Virus record (IMG/VR): IMGVR_UViG_3300044638_003973
Coordinates: 1-37,662 of that record
Length of the DNA stretch: 37,662 bases
Source of the DNA: a virus
Strand: one strand, 5' to 3'
Part shown: piece by piece, positions 28,637 through 35,140 of the stretch
Position numbering within the stretch: the first letter of the stretch is position 1
How the letters are laid out: every line of letters starts with the position of its first letter
Position numbers and translations under genes: made by a program
The notes under the pieces: model-generated
What the model was told of the DNA's origin: nothing
Seen by the model: only the letters and a program-made list of their open reading frames with translations
Database searches by the model: none

Positions 28637-28854
28637 GCCGATCCCTCCCGTTTGATAAACCGCTGGCACCTGTCACCATCGTCGGGCTGCATATAGTGCG
28701 GGGTGGGGCGGCGGTTATGGCACTCCGCTACGCTGACCGGCCACACCTCCGTTGACTGCCAAAGGCACTTGCCAGCGCGATTGCGCAGCACAGCACCGGC
28801 CTTGTTCTTGACCGCATCAAGATCATACAGCTTACAGTCGCGGCACTTTGCCAT
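28633..28854 (-). CDS. Cys-rich 73-aa protein, probable zinc binder
   Basis: ATG 28854 overlaps the upstream stop (TGATG). Cysteines sit at AKCRDCKLYD (CxxC), GKCLW, AECHNRR and DRCQRF, a spacing like small zinc-binding phage proteins. Beta-rich between them. Function unknown; may bind nucleic acid or protein. Confidence 0.7.
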   Translation of the reverse strand: MAKCRDCKLYDLDAVKNKAGAVLRNRAGKCLWQSTEVWPVSVAECHNRRPTPHYMQPDDGDRCQRFIKREGSA

Positions 28855-28982
28855 CACATCACCCCCTTCGCCCAAGCCCAGACGCCGCCGAAAGCAGCAA
28901 TCCAGATGCAGGCGCTGATGCACCCGCCAATGACGAGGCCGCGCCAGAAGGCGAGGTCATCGGGTTCCGTGGGGTCGATCAT
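28854..28982 (-). CDS. 42-aa single-span membrane microprotein
   Basis: ATG 28982 with GGAGGG upstream, overlapping the preceding stop. Acidic N-terminus (IDPTEPDDLAFW), then a span rich in Gly, Ile, Ala and Trp (GLVIGGCISACIWIAAFGGV) and a short Lys-containing end. Function unknown. Confidence 0.6.
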   Translation of the reverse strand: MIDPTEPDDLAFWRGLVIGGCISACIWIAAFGGVWAWAKGVM

Positions 28983-29203
28983 GCGTAACCCTCCGAAGCG
29001 CGTTCAATCAGCGCGTCCAGTTTGTCCCTCACCAGCATCGCAATTCCGATGTCGGCAGGCTGCATTGCAACGTCCTCGGCCATCCACATGACGCGCAACA
29101 GGGTGATGTATTCATCCGATACGGGCGGCGTTTCCCGCTCCTTGAATGACCTGATGTCTGCGAGAACGGCGTCCATGACGCGGGCGTTTTGGGCGAGGCT
29201 CAC
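28979..29203 (-). CDS. Hypothetical 74-aa helical protein
   Basis: Starts at GTG 29203, overlapping the upstream stop as GTGA, with GGGAG eight bases before it. Helical product: SLAQNARVMDAVLADIRSFK, a central DEYITLLRVMWMAEDVA and IAMLVRDKLDALIERA. Function unknown. Confidence 0.68.
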   Translation of the reverse strand: MSLAQNARVMDAVLADIRSFKERETPPVSDEYITLLRVMWMAEDVAMQPADIGIAMLVRDKLDALIERASEGYA

Positions 29204-29535
29204 TTGCCGAACTCCCGATCGATCTGCTCATCAAGCAGGCGGTCGCGGCGCTGTTCGTAAAGGTAAGCGGCACGGTCGGCAGCGTCTGCCGCCATGTCTT
29301 CGTAGGCGCGGCCACGGGCCTCCTCGACCAGCTTATCCCATTCGGCATCGGTCAGGGGCGAAGGCATGAAGTGCGCGTTTGAAACAAACACGGCTTCCTC
29401 AACCTCGACCTCGCCACCTTCGGCAGGTTGCCAATAGGTCTGCGCAATGAACGGAGTGCATGTGTAGGTAACGTGAATCTCACGTTCTTCGTCTCCGCGT
29501 TCAATGAACGTGGTGAAGGTGAAGCGGCGGCTCAT
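29200..29535 (-). CDS. Hypothetical 111-aa protein
   Basis: ATG 29535. N-terminal half beta-rich (RRFTFTTFIERGDEEREIHV, TYTCTPFIAQTYW) with an acidic patch, C-terminal half a charged helix (EARGRAYEDMAADAADRA, YLYEQRRDRLLDEQ). Overlaps the first gene of the operon by 4 bases. Not recognised. Confidence 0.7.
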   Translation of the reverse strand: MSRRFTFTTFIERGDEEREIHVTYTCTPFIAQTYWQPAEGGEVEVEEAVFVSNAHFMPSPLTDAEWDKLVEEARGRAYEDMAADAADRAAYLYEQRRDRLLDEQIDREFGK

Positions 29536-29822
29536 GCTGCCACCATGCCGTAAGTGCTGCGAACAGGGGCAAGCAACAAATCGCAGCCATCGGGATCGTC
29601 AAACATCGGAACGATAGTGATTTTGTTGGGCCACTTGCGACCGTGTACCCACTGCGTCCGCGCATTGTGCAGCGCATGGCTCTCGGCCACATTGGGCAGC
29701 GCATAACTGTAGCATTCCCAGCTATACACGGTCGGCTCGGGCAACGCCTTGCCGAAGCAATCCACTTCAAGCGTGATCGTCGCAAGCCACTTCTGGCGAT
29801 AGGTGCGCGGGGTGGTGGTCAT
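29532..29822 (-). CDS. First gene of the minus accessory operon, hypothetical 96 aa
   Basis: ATG 29822 with GGAGA upstream; a longer open frame reaches across the promoter and is rejected. Beta-rich product: QKWLATITLEVDCFG, TVYSWECYSYALPN, then KITIVPMFDDPDGCD. Its leader and first bases (ACGAAATGAC) match those of the 2086-2346 gene, although the proteins differ. Function unknown. Confidence 0.7.
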   Translation of the reverse strand: MTTTPRTYRQKWLATITLEVDCFGKALPEPTVYSWECYSYALPNVAESHALHNARTQWVHGRKWPNKITIVPMFDDPDGCDLLLAPVRSTYGMVAA

Positions 29823-29846
29823 TTCGTTTCTCCGTGTTGATGCCCC

Positions 29847-29875
29847 CTTGTAGGCGCGGCAAAATGTATCGTCAA
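29847..29875 (-). promoter_or_regulatory. Minus-strand promoter TTGACG-N17-TACAAG
   Basis: Read on the minus strand, TTGACG (29875-29870) and TACAAG (29852-29847) are 17 bases apart. From the -10 box to the ATG at 29822 the sequence closely matches the leader of the promoter at 2373-2401, including GGGGGCATCAAC. Drives the fourteen-gene minus operon. Confidence 0.72.
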
Positions 29876-29898
29876 CACAAAAATAAACACCGTTGCGC

Positions 29899-29927
29899 TT
29901 GACTGGCATAAAATGCGCGGCTAGGCG
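29899..29927 (+). promoter_or_regulatory. Weak candidate early promoter, + strand
   Basis: TTGACT (29899-29904) with TAGGCG 17 bases on (29922-29927); the -10 is poor. TAAAAT (29909-29914) is an alternative -10 without a good -35. An early + strand promoter is expected in the 29823-29933 gap; the exact site is unclear. Confidence 0.25.
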
Positions 29928-29933
29928 TTGGCT

Positions 29934-30122
29934 ATGGAAAACGCAATCACCCCCGAACAAGTGCGCCAGGCTGCGCTTGATGCGCGGCTTACGCTGGCCG
30001 ATTTTCTGAACGGCGCGGGCGTATCGCGTTCGACGTTCTACACATGGGAGCGCACAAAGCAGCCGCCCAAGCGCCCCCTTACGCTCGCCAAGCTGGCGGA
30101 TGCTGTGCAGGCCGTGGCATGA
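29934..30122 (+). CDS. Small HTH DNA-binding protein (Cro/CI-like)
   Basis: 62 aa. Residues ~8-45 read as a helix-turn-helix: QVRQAALDARLTLADFLNGA, then VSRSTFYTWERTK, the recognition-helix pattern of XRE-type regulators, then LTLAKLADAVQA. First gene of the early + strand block, divergent from the minus operon promoter, so it may control one or both. Ribosome binding site weak (AGG). Its stop overlaps the start of a methyltransferase N-terminal stub (ATGA). Confidence 0.78.
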   Translation: MENAITPEQVRQAALDARLTLADFLNGAGVSRSTFYTWERTKQPPKRPLTLAKLADAVQAVA

Positions 30123-30172
30123 CTAAGCTGCGCGTCCTCGATCTTTTCTCTGAGGAGGCCCGCTATGCCTAG
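30119..30172 (+). pseudogene. N-terminal stub of a C5 methyltransferase
   Basis: A 17-codon frame opening TKLRVLDLFS, nine of eleven residues identical (counting Met) to PKLNVLDLFS that opens the full methyltransferase at 30598. It stops soon after motif I would begin (SEEARYA). It is ATGA-coupled to the HTH gene. The HNH gene starts inside it. At DNA level 11 of 33 bases differ from the intact copy, mostly at wobble positions, so it is an old or foreign remnant rather than a fresh duplication. Confidence 0.72.
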
Positions 30173-30605
30173 TGGTGCCAAGCCCAAGCAGTATGATCCT
30201 GCGCTCGTTGCTGAGGTTGCCCGCTTATACGAAAACGGCCTTACGCAGCAAGAAGTTGCGGCAAGCGTCGGCCTTTCACAAAAGGTCGTTTGGAACATCA
30301 TGCGGCGGCACTTCATCGCTGCCCGCGTTGCAGCGAAGCGCGACCAATCTGGCGAACGCAATGCAAGCTGGAAAGGTGATGAGGCAAGTTACGCAGCCTT
30401 TCACCGCCGCCTTTACGCCTTGCACGGCAAGCCTTCGGAATGTTCGCAATGCGGCACGACTGAGGCATCGCATTACGACTACGCAAGCCTGTCCGGTCAA
30501 TATCATGACCTGTCAGACTACGCGCCGATGTGCCGCAGTTGCCACGCAAAATACGACGACAAGGTTTTGAACATCGCTCACATGAGGGATGCGGCAAATG
30601 CCTAA
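30165..30605 (+). CDS. HNH homing-type endonuclease
   Basis: 146 aa, ATG 30165 with GAGGAGG six bases upstream. The N-terminal half is a resolvase-like HTH (VAEVARLYENGLTQQEVAA, SVGLSQKVVWNIMRRH). The C-terminal half is an HNH nuclease with a treble-clef zinc site: ECSQCGTT, HYDYASLSG and MCRSCHAKYDDK. It cuts DNA near its own integration site in related phages and so spreads. It lies between the stub and the intact copy of the same methyltransferase N-terminus and overlaps the downstream methyltransferase start by 8 bases. Confidence 0.88.
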   Translation: MPSGAKPKQYDPALVAEVARLYENGLTQQEVAASVGLSQKVVWNIMRRHFIAARVAAKRDQSGERNASWKGDEASYAAFHRRLYALHGKPSECSQCGTTEASHYDYASLSGQYHDLSDYAPMCRSCHAKYDDKVLNIAHMRDAANA

Positions 30606-31722
30606 ACTCAACGTGCTCGATTTGTTTTCGGGAATAGGTGGCTTCTCCTTGGGTTTGGAGCGCGCCACCCTTGAAGGGGCTTACATTGATGGCTTTACCA
30701 CGACAGCCTGCTGTGAAATCGAAGCGTTCCCGCGCAAAGTCCTCGCCAAGCACTGGCCCGATGTCCCCTGCTACGATGATGTCCGCACCCTTACCGCAGA
30801 GCGACTTGCTGCCGATGGAATTGCCGTCGATGTCATCTGCGGCGGGTTCCCCTGTCAGGACATCAGCTTCGCCGGAAAGGGCGCTGGCCTCGCAGGCGAA
30901 CGCAGCGGTTTGTTCTATGAGGTCGCCCGTCTTGTTGGCGAACTGGCACCCCGATTTGTTATCCTGGAGAACGTCGGCGCGCTGCTTTCTAGAGGGCTGG
31001 ATGCCGTTCTCGGAACCTTGGCCTCGCTCGGGTATGATGCGGAATGGCATTGCATACCAGCTTCCTACCTTGGCGCACCTCACAGACGCGATAGAGTCTG
31101 GATTATTGCCTACACCACGGGCGCAGGACGGGCCGCGGGGTGCGGGGCCGGAAACCAAAACGGAAACGCTGTTGAGGTGTGCGCAATCGGGTTGGGGGCT
31201 AAACCTTGCAGAGGTTGCGCAGCTATCGGTGAGGGGCTTTTGGCCGACGCCAACAGCACACTTCAACACAACGAACACGGGGGATGCATTAACCCGACGG
31301 GCAGCGCAACGGGGAACGCCATCAAATCTGGCGGAAGCTGTGATTTGGCCGACGCCGAACGCCAGCGACAACAGGGACAGAGGCAACCTATCCTCTCCTT
31401 CGGTGCAGCGCAGGGCGCGGATTGGCAAGCAGCTTGGCCTCTCGCAAGTGGTCTCGGAGACATCTGGCGCACTGAACCCGACGTGGGTCGAGTGGCTAAT
31501 GGGGTTCCCGACCGGGCACACCGACTTAAAGGACTCGGAAACGCCGTAGTCCCTCAAATCCCTGAACTGATTGGCCGCGCAATCCTCGCTGCCCTTCAAG
31601 ACAGCCGCACCGCGCGCCCCTCCCGAGCGTGTGCGGCGGGGGAGGCGTTTGATCCCCGCGTCTCCCCCAACCCTTTGCAGAACGTGTCTCATGACGCGCC
31701 CTATACGGGAGATCGCGCGTGA
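30598..31722 (+). CDS. DNA cytosine-5 methyltransferase
   Basis: 374 aa from ATG 30598 (GAGGG nine bases upstream; ATG 30589 is possible). It methylates cytosine C5 using S-adenosylmethionine. Motif I DLFSGIGGF is at 8-16, motif IV GGFPCQDIS with the catalytic Cys86, motif VI ENV at 124-126, motif VIII RRDRVWII at about 163-170 and motif X GNAVVPQI from 314. Residues ~175-300 form the target-recognition region, with LLADA/DLADA repeats. Another frame is open for 303 codons across it (30638-31549). The last ~40 residues after motif X are not conserved. It overlaps the resolvase gene (GTGA). No cognate restriction enzyme is seen. Confidence 0.93.
   Translation: MPKLNVLDLFSGIGGFSLGLERATLEGAYIDGFTTTACCEIEAFPRKVLAKHWPDVPCYDDVRTLTAERLAADGIAVDVICGGFPCQDISFAGKGAGLAGERSGLFYEVARLVGELAPRFVILENVGALLSRGLDAVLGTLASLGYDAEWHCIPASYLGAPHRRDRVWIIAYTTGAGRAAGCGAGNQNGNAVEVCAIGLGAKPCRGCAAIGEGLLADANSTLQHNEHGGCINPTGSATGNAIKSGGSCDLADAERQRQQGQRQPILSFGAAQGADWQAAWPLASGLGDIWRTEPDVGRVANGVPDRAHRLKGLGNAVVPQIPELIGRAILAALQDSRTARPSRACAAGEAFDPRVSPNPLQNVSHDAPYTGDRA
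30638..31549 (+). CDS. Overprinted reading frame within the C5 methyltransferase gene
   Basis: 303 codons in the +1 frame relative to the methyltransferase, from GTG 30638 (ATGs at 30815 and 30830 are also possible). The second half is not random: GFWPTPTAHFN and IWPTPNASDN repeats, NLAEV/NLAEAV, and LNPTWVEWLMGFPTGHTDL at the end. From memory, this phrase set recurs in phage proteins annotated beside or as cytosine methyltransferases. The same DNA gives LADA repeats and the region before motif X in the main frame. It may be a real second protein or the shadow of strong amino-acid constraints. No good ribosome binding site. Confidence 0.35.
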   Translation: MASPWVWSAPPLKGLTLMALPRQPAVKSKRSRAKSSPSTGPMSPATMMSAPLPQSDLLPMELPSMSSAAGSPVRTSASPERALASQANAAVCSMRSPVLLANWHPDLLSWRTSARCFLEGWMPFSEPWPRSGMMRNGIAYQLPTLAHLTDAIESGLLPTPRAQDGPRGAGPETKTETLLRCAQSGWGLNLAEVAQLSVRGFWPTPTAHFNTTNTGDALTRRAAQRGTPSNLAEAVIWPTPNASDNRDRGNLSSPSVQRRARIGKQLGLSQVVSETSGALNPTWVEWLMGFPTGHTDLKDSETP

Positions 31723-32135
31723 ACGCGCCCGCATTCCTAGGCCAGTCCCGCGATGGGGCGTTAACCGAGGGCGGCGTTAAGCGCGGCGGCATTATCCTCC
31801 CGTTTCCTCCGAAGGTGCTTTGGCCGAACGGTCGCACCCTTAACCACAAGTTCAAGGCGGCGGCGTTCAAGAAGGCCCGCGAGCAAGCGGCATGGGCTGC
31901 AAAGGCCGCGAACGTGCGCGTCGGCAACAGCCCGATCCCCGTTCACCTGATCGTCAAGCCGAAGGCCAAGGGGCCTGCGCCAGACGCGGACAACTGTGTT
32001 TCGGCCGCAAAGGCGTACTTGGACGGCATCGCCGCAGCCATCGGAATTAACGACCGCCACTTCGCCGCGCCCACGGTGGAGATTGATGGCGAACGCTCTG
32101 GGCAATTCGTGATTTGCATAGGAGAAACGCAATGA
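31719..32135 (+). CDS. RusA-like Holliday junction resolvase
   Basis: 138 aa, GTG 31719 overlapping the methyltransferase stop, GGGAGA upstream. It resolves four-way junctions during recombination-dependent replication and before packaging. The core PDADNCVSAAKAYLDGIAAA followed by INDRHF has the acidic DxDN...DG...D pattern of RusA active sites. The N-terminal PPKVLWPNGRTLNHK matches the usual opening strand. It precedes an Erf annealing gene, a common recombination pairing. Confidence 0.85.
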   Translation: MNAPAFLGQSRDGALTEGGVKRGGIILPFPPKVLWPNGRTLNHKFKAAAFKKAREQAAWAAKAANVRVGNSPIPVHLIVKPKAKGPAPDADNCVSAAKAYLDGIAAAIGINDRHFAAPTVEIDGERSGQFVICIGETQ

Positions 32136-32821
32136 CGACCGCAACTGACAAGCTGGAAACCGCCCTAGCGGTTGCTCTGGCAAAGCTTGAAGGCGCAAAG
32201 AAGAAAAGCGCCAACCCGCACTTTAAGTCGAAGTATGCCGACCTTGGCAGCGTGATTGATGCGATCCGCCCGATTGCCGAACATGGCATCTGGTTTCGCC
32301 AATCGACGCACCCCGACGATAACGGCGTGACGGTGGAGACGTTCTACATCGGCCACGGCGCTTCGATTAGCGCAGGTGTGCTGCATATGCCGGCCGACAA
32401 GCGCAACCCCCAGGGCTTCGGATCTGCGCTGACGTATGCGCGTCGTTATGCGCTGCAAACGGCCTTCGGGCTGGCGAGCGAGGATGATGACGGCAACGCG
32501 GCCAGCAATGGCGAGGTCGCCCGCAAGGCGGCACCTGAGGCCAAGCGCGCACCGGCACACAGCAAGCTTAAAACCGAACTGCGGCAGTTTGTCCATGAGA
32601 TGCACGGCTGCGGCGATGCGGACGAATTGGGCGCATTTCTCAAGACCGCCGAGGCGCTGCGGATCATCCGCGAAACCCGTGAAAAGCTGCCTCACCTTTG
32701 GGACGGCGAGGACTGGCCGGAAGGGCAGGATCGGCCTGGCGAGTTCGTCCCGCTGTGTGACCTGATCGACAAGCGCCAGCGCGAATGTGCGCAGGCAACC
32801 GCACAATATCTGAACGCATAA
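32132..32821 (+). CDS. Erf-family single-strand annealing protein
   Basis: 229 aa. ATG 32132 with GGAGAAACG upstream, overlapping the resolvase stop. It anneals complementary single strands in phage recombination and genome circularisation. The signature FKSKYADLGSVIDAIRPIAE followed by GIWFRQ, and FGSALTYARRYALQTAFGL, is that of Erf proteins. The C-terminal ~90 residues are charged, helical and variable, as usual in the family. In P22, Erf circularises headful-packaged DNA; the closed, permuted assembly here agrees with such a need. Confidence 0.92.
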   Translation: MTTATDKLETALAVALAKLEGAKKKSANPHFKSKYADLGSVIDAIRPIAEHGIWFRQSTHPDDNGVTVETFYIGHGASISAGVLHMPADKRNPQGFGSALTYARRYALQTAFGLASEDDDGNAASNGEVARKAAPEAKRAPAHSKLKTELRQFVHEMHGCGDADELGAFLKTAEALRIIRETREKLPHLWDGEDWPEGQDRPGEFVPLCDLIDKRQRECAQATAQYLNA

Positions 32822-32831
32822 GGAAACGAGA

Positions 32832-33113
32832 ATGGCTTACGAGCAAAAGGATAACAGCGGTTCGCTGTTCGGGAACGAAAAGCGCGAGAGCGAAAAGCAC
32901 CCCCACGCCAAGGGGACGGCGATGATCGACGGGCGCGAGTATTGGGTGGACGCTTGGACGAACACCGCAGCCAACGGCAAGCGCTACCAGTCGCTCAAGT
33001 TCAAGCTGAAGGATCAGCAGAGCGCACCGGCTGGCGGCGCATACCGTGACACCACCCCGCCTCCCGCTGACGATCTGGACGACGAGATTCCGTGTTGGCC
33101 TTGGCCCTTTTAA
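32832..33113 (+). CDS. SSB-like protein with acidic tail
   Basis: 93 aa. N-terminal MAYEQKDNSGSLFGNEKRES, then HAKGTAMIDGREYWVDAWTN and KRYQSLKFKLKD, the pattern of small phage proteins (DUF736-like) thought to bind single-stranded DNA. The tail DDLDDEIP would normally finish as in SSB acidic tips (DDEIPF); here it is extended to CWPWPF. It lies directly after Erf. Ribosome binding site AAGGAAACGAGA. Confidence 0.78.
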   Translation: MAYEQKDNSGSLFGNEKRESEKHPHAKGTAMIDGREYWVDAWTNTAANGKRYQSLKFKLKDQQSAPAGGAYRDTTPPPADDLDDEIPCWPWPF

Positions 33114-33134
33114 TCAAAGGCAAGGAGAAAGCCA

Positions 33135-33956
33135 ATGCTGACTGAAGTGAACGCCTTCGGGCAAGATAAGGTTGCCCGTTATGGGTGGACGGTAACAAGC
33201 GACAAGGGGCGATTCCGAGAACTGGATAAGCGCCTGTTGCAGGTCAATCCCGAATATCAGCGCGAAGCTTTTAAAGCTAAGCAGTTAGAACTTGCAAGTA
33301 ACTGGTCTTGGATTGCTTGCGGTGTTCTGACTGTGGCACATCGTGATGGCCTGTATTGGGTTGTTGACGGGCAGCATCGCAAGCTTGCCGCAGATCGGCG
33401 GTCTGACATCCAAGCATTGCCGTGTTTGGTGTTTGATGTCTCAGACGTAAAAGATGAGGCTAGGGCATTTCTTGCCACCAACACCAACCGCAAGCCGGTC
33501 ACTGCTATGGGCAAGTTTAAGGCTCTAACCATTGCAGGCGATGAGGCAGCAAGACTTGTGGATGATGTCATCAAGTCGTGCGGGCTGCGTCTTGCAACTG
33601 CCAGCAAAGAGGTTGGCGATTTTAAGGCCGTCGCATGGGCACTCTCAGCTGCGAAAGACGACCCGCAGACCTTCGTGAGCGTGATGCGCTTAGCTAGCGA
33701 CTTGGCATTAGCTGAGCGCACGCCGGTTCACCACCACATCGTTAAGGGCCTGCAATACATCAACAGCCGCATTGATGGCGGCATTGATGCGAAGCGGTTC
33801 AATGATCGTGCCATGAAGGTTGGCATGGCAGCATTGCATCGCGGGGCGATCAGTGCGGGCGAATATTATTCGGCGGGCGGCTCTAGGGTTTACGCGCTTG
33901 GAATGATGGAAGTCCTGAACAAGGGCCTGCAAAATAAAATCGTCATCGACATCTAA
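33135..33956 (+). CDS. ParB-like DGQHR-domain protein
   Basis: 273 aa. ATG 33135 with AAGGAGAA upstream. The N-terminal ParB/Srx-type fold shows LLQVNPEYQREAFKAKQLEL, WVVDGQHRKLAADRR and ARAFLATNTNRKPVTA, where DGQHR and the following helix form the nucleotide-handling core in ParB-like proteins. The C-terminal half is helical. No ParA is present, so plasmid-style partition is unlikely; phage members may act in DNA metabolism or counter-defence. Followed by a terminator. Confidence 0.8.
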   Translation: MLTEVNAFGQDKVARYGWTVTSDKGRFRELDKRLLQVNPEYQREAFKAKQLELASNWSWIACGVLTVAHRDGLYWVVDGQHRKLAADRRSDIQALPCLVFDVSDVKDEARAFLATNTNRKPVTAMGKFKALTIAGDEAARLVDDVIKSCGLRLATASKEVGDFKAVAWALSAAKDDPQTFVSVMRLASDLALAERTPVHHHIVKGLQYINSRIDGGIDAKRFNDRAMKVGMAALHRGAISAGEYYSAGGSRVYALGMMEVLNKGLQNKIVIDI

Positions 33957-33988
33957 CGCGGTGGGGCCGGGTCCCCCTCTCCCTCCGC

Positions 33989-34028
33989 TGGCAGACCGGA
34001 GCCGCGTTGGCGTCTGCCACATTTTTTT
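33989..34028 (+). terminator. Rho-independent terminator inside the early operon
   Basis: TGGCAGAC (33989-33996) pairs perfectly with GTCTGCCA (34012-34019), with a GC-rich loop, followed by CATTTTTTT (T-run 34022-34028). It divides the recombination genes from the replication genes. I see no gene in 33957-34069. Confidence 0.85.
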
Positions 34029-34069
34029 CACCGCGACTGTTAACCATCTTCCGAAAGGTTTTGGCAACC

Positions 34070-34405
34070 ATGTTACCGCCGAAACTAGCCCCCGACATTG
34101 TGAAACCCAAGGCGCGGTTGCGCTCGACCGCACATCGCGATTGGGTGCGCAAACACCAGTGCTGTGTCCTCGGCTGTCAGCAAATGCCTATCGAGGTCGC
34201 GCACATCAACCGCGCTGCGCATCGCGGCGTTGGACAAAAGGCAAGCGACGGTTTTTGCGTTTCATTGTGCCGTGACCACCACGCCGAAAGCCATCGGGGC
34301 GAAAAGACCTTTGAGGCCAAGCACGGCCTAGACCTGATGGCGCTGGCGAGAGCGTTTTACCGCGCATCACCGCACAAGGGCAAGCTGGACGATCCTTATG
34401 TCTGA
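34070..34405 (+). CDS. HNH-like nuclease (DUF968/Ref-type)
   Basis: 111 aa from ATG 34070 with GAAAGG upstream. Zinc/HNH pattern: HRDWVRKHQCCVLGCQQ, then VEVAHINRAAHRG-like EVAHINRAAHRGVGQK, then VSLCRDHHAESHRGEKTFE. This Cys-Cys...His...Cys-His-His layout is that of DUF968/Ref-like phage nucleases, found beside Erf/RusA genes. It may process recombination intermediates. The end overlaps the next gene by 8 bases. Confidence 0.8.
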   Translation: MLPPKLAPDIVKPKARLRSTAHRDWVRKHQCCVLGCQQMPIEVAHINRAAHRGVGQKASDGFCVSLCRDHHAESHRGEKTFEAKHGLDLMALARAFYRASPHKGKLDDPYV

Positions 34406-34820
34406 GCGCGCCCTATACCGCCTCACGATGGACGGCTTCCGCCCCTTCAACACGAAGGCGCAGGATGAAACCGCACGGTGCAAGCTGGGCGATGTTGTCG
34501 AACTGAAGCTAACCAAGGTGCGCAACGGCGGCTTCCACCGGCTGTTTTTCGCCATGCTGCGGCTGATCAGCGAAAACAGCAACCCGCACATCACCGAGGA
34601 GCAAGCTCTGTATCTCGCCAAGGTCGGCGCGGGCTGCGGTGCGTGGATCAACACGGGCCGCAAGGAACTGTTTGCTCCTGGCAGCATCAGCTTTGCGGCA
34701 ATGGATCAGACCGCTTTCGACGAGTTTGTGAAGGCTGCGATCCCCCCGCTTGTGTCCCGTTTCATGGCAGGCACGGCACCTGAGGCGGTGATCCGCGAAG
34801 CGATGGAATTGGCCGTATGA
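34398..34820 (+). CDS. DUF1367-like protein
   Basis: 140 aa. It has the DUF1367 layout: an opening strand (ALYRLTMDGFRPFNTKAQD), a basic FHRLFFAMLRLI helix, GAGCGAWINTGRKELFAPGS and SFAAMDQTAFDEFVKAAI. Members occur next to ninB/RusA-type recombination genes in lambdoid phages; the biochemical role is unknown. Stop overlaps a possible ATG (34817), but no supported gene starts there. Confidence 0.78.
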   Translation: MSERALYRLTMDGFRPFNTKAQDETARCKLGDVVELKLTKVRNGGFHRLFFAMLRLISENSNPHITEEQALYLAKVGAGCGAWINTGRKELFAPGSISFAAMDQTAFDEFVKAAIPPLVSRFMAGTAPEAVIREAMELAV

Positions 34821-34957
34821 CTTATCCCCAACTGCATGACTCTGCACGGGTTTCCCCTTTTGTTTCAAGGGGTGTCTGTGATAGAAACGAAGCGGCTCGG
34901 AACAGCGTTTGCACCGCCGAACCGAGCCTGACCTCAACCGCTTTACAGGAGCGACCG
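34821..34957. other. Untranslated stretch with DnaA-box-like site and hairpins
   Basis: TTATCCCCA (34822-34830) differs from the DnaA box TTATCCACA at one position. Hairpin CCCCTT/AAGGGG lies at 34854-34872 and GGCTCGG/CCGAGCC at 34894-34928. It precedes a gene with a DnaA domain IV motif. It could be a replication or regulatory site. A frame starting at 34817 stays open through it, but the ribosome binding site favours ATG 34958. Confidence 0.35.
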
Positions 34958-35140
34958 ATGGCTACGATTCTCCCTACCGCGTGGAGTCCGTCCGCGCAAC
35001 TTACCGACCCCCTTATCGTCAACGCGCGGCTGGTGAACCTTGCCGCCGAGATCGAGCGCAACCTTGCAGCGCGTAGGGCATTGCGTCCTGCCCGCTCCGA
35101 TGCCGCACGCAAAGGCTGGGAGGTGCGCCGTGACCGTTGA
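34958..35140 (+). CDS. Hypothetical 60-aa protein
   Basis: ATG 34958 with AGGAG six bases upstream. It begins ATILPTAWSPSAQLTDPLIV, then a helix (ARLVNLAAEIERNLAARR) and a basic end (PARSDAARKGWEVRRDR). An in-frame ATG at 34817 would make it 107 aa, but the extra part looks non-coding and has hairpins. Overlaps the next gene by 11 bases. Function unknown. Confidence 0.62.
   Translation: MATILPTAWSPSAQLTDPLIVNARLVNLAAEIERNLAARRALRPARSDAARKGWEVRRDR

Noticed and set aside
30165-30605. Restriction endonuclease partner for the C5 methyltransferase
   Set aside because: The HTH plus treble-clef HNH build and the position inside a split methyltransferase N-terminus fit a homing-type nuclease better.
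30313-31734. 473-codon minus-strand frame over the HNH and C5 methyltransferase genes
   Set aside because: Antisense shadow of two well-supported genes; no start signal and no recognisable protein.
33135-33956. Plasmid-type partition system (phage-plasmid)
   Set aside because: The ParB-like protein lacks a neighbouring ParA and centromere-like repeats, and a full virion gene set is present.
34817-34957. N-terminal extension of the 60-aa protein from ATG 34817
   Set aside because: ATGA coupling is tempting, but AGGAG before 34958 is much better placed and the extension contains two hairpins and protein-unlike sequence. Left open.
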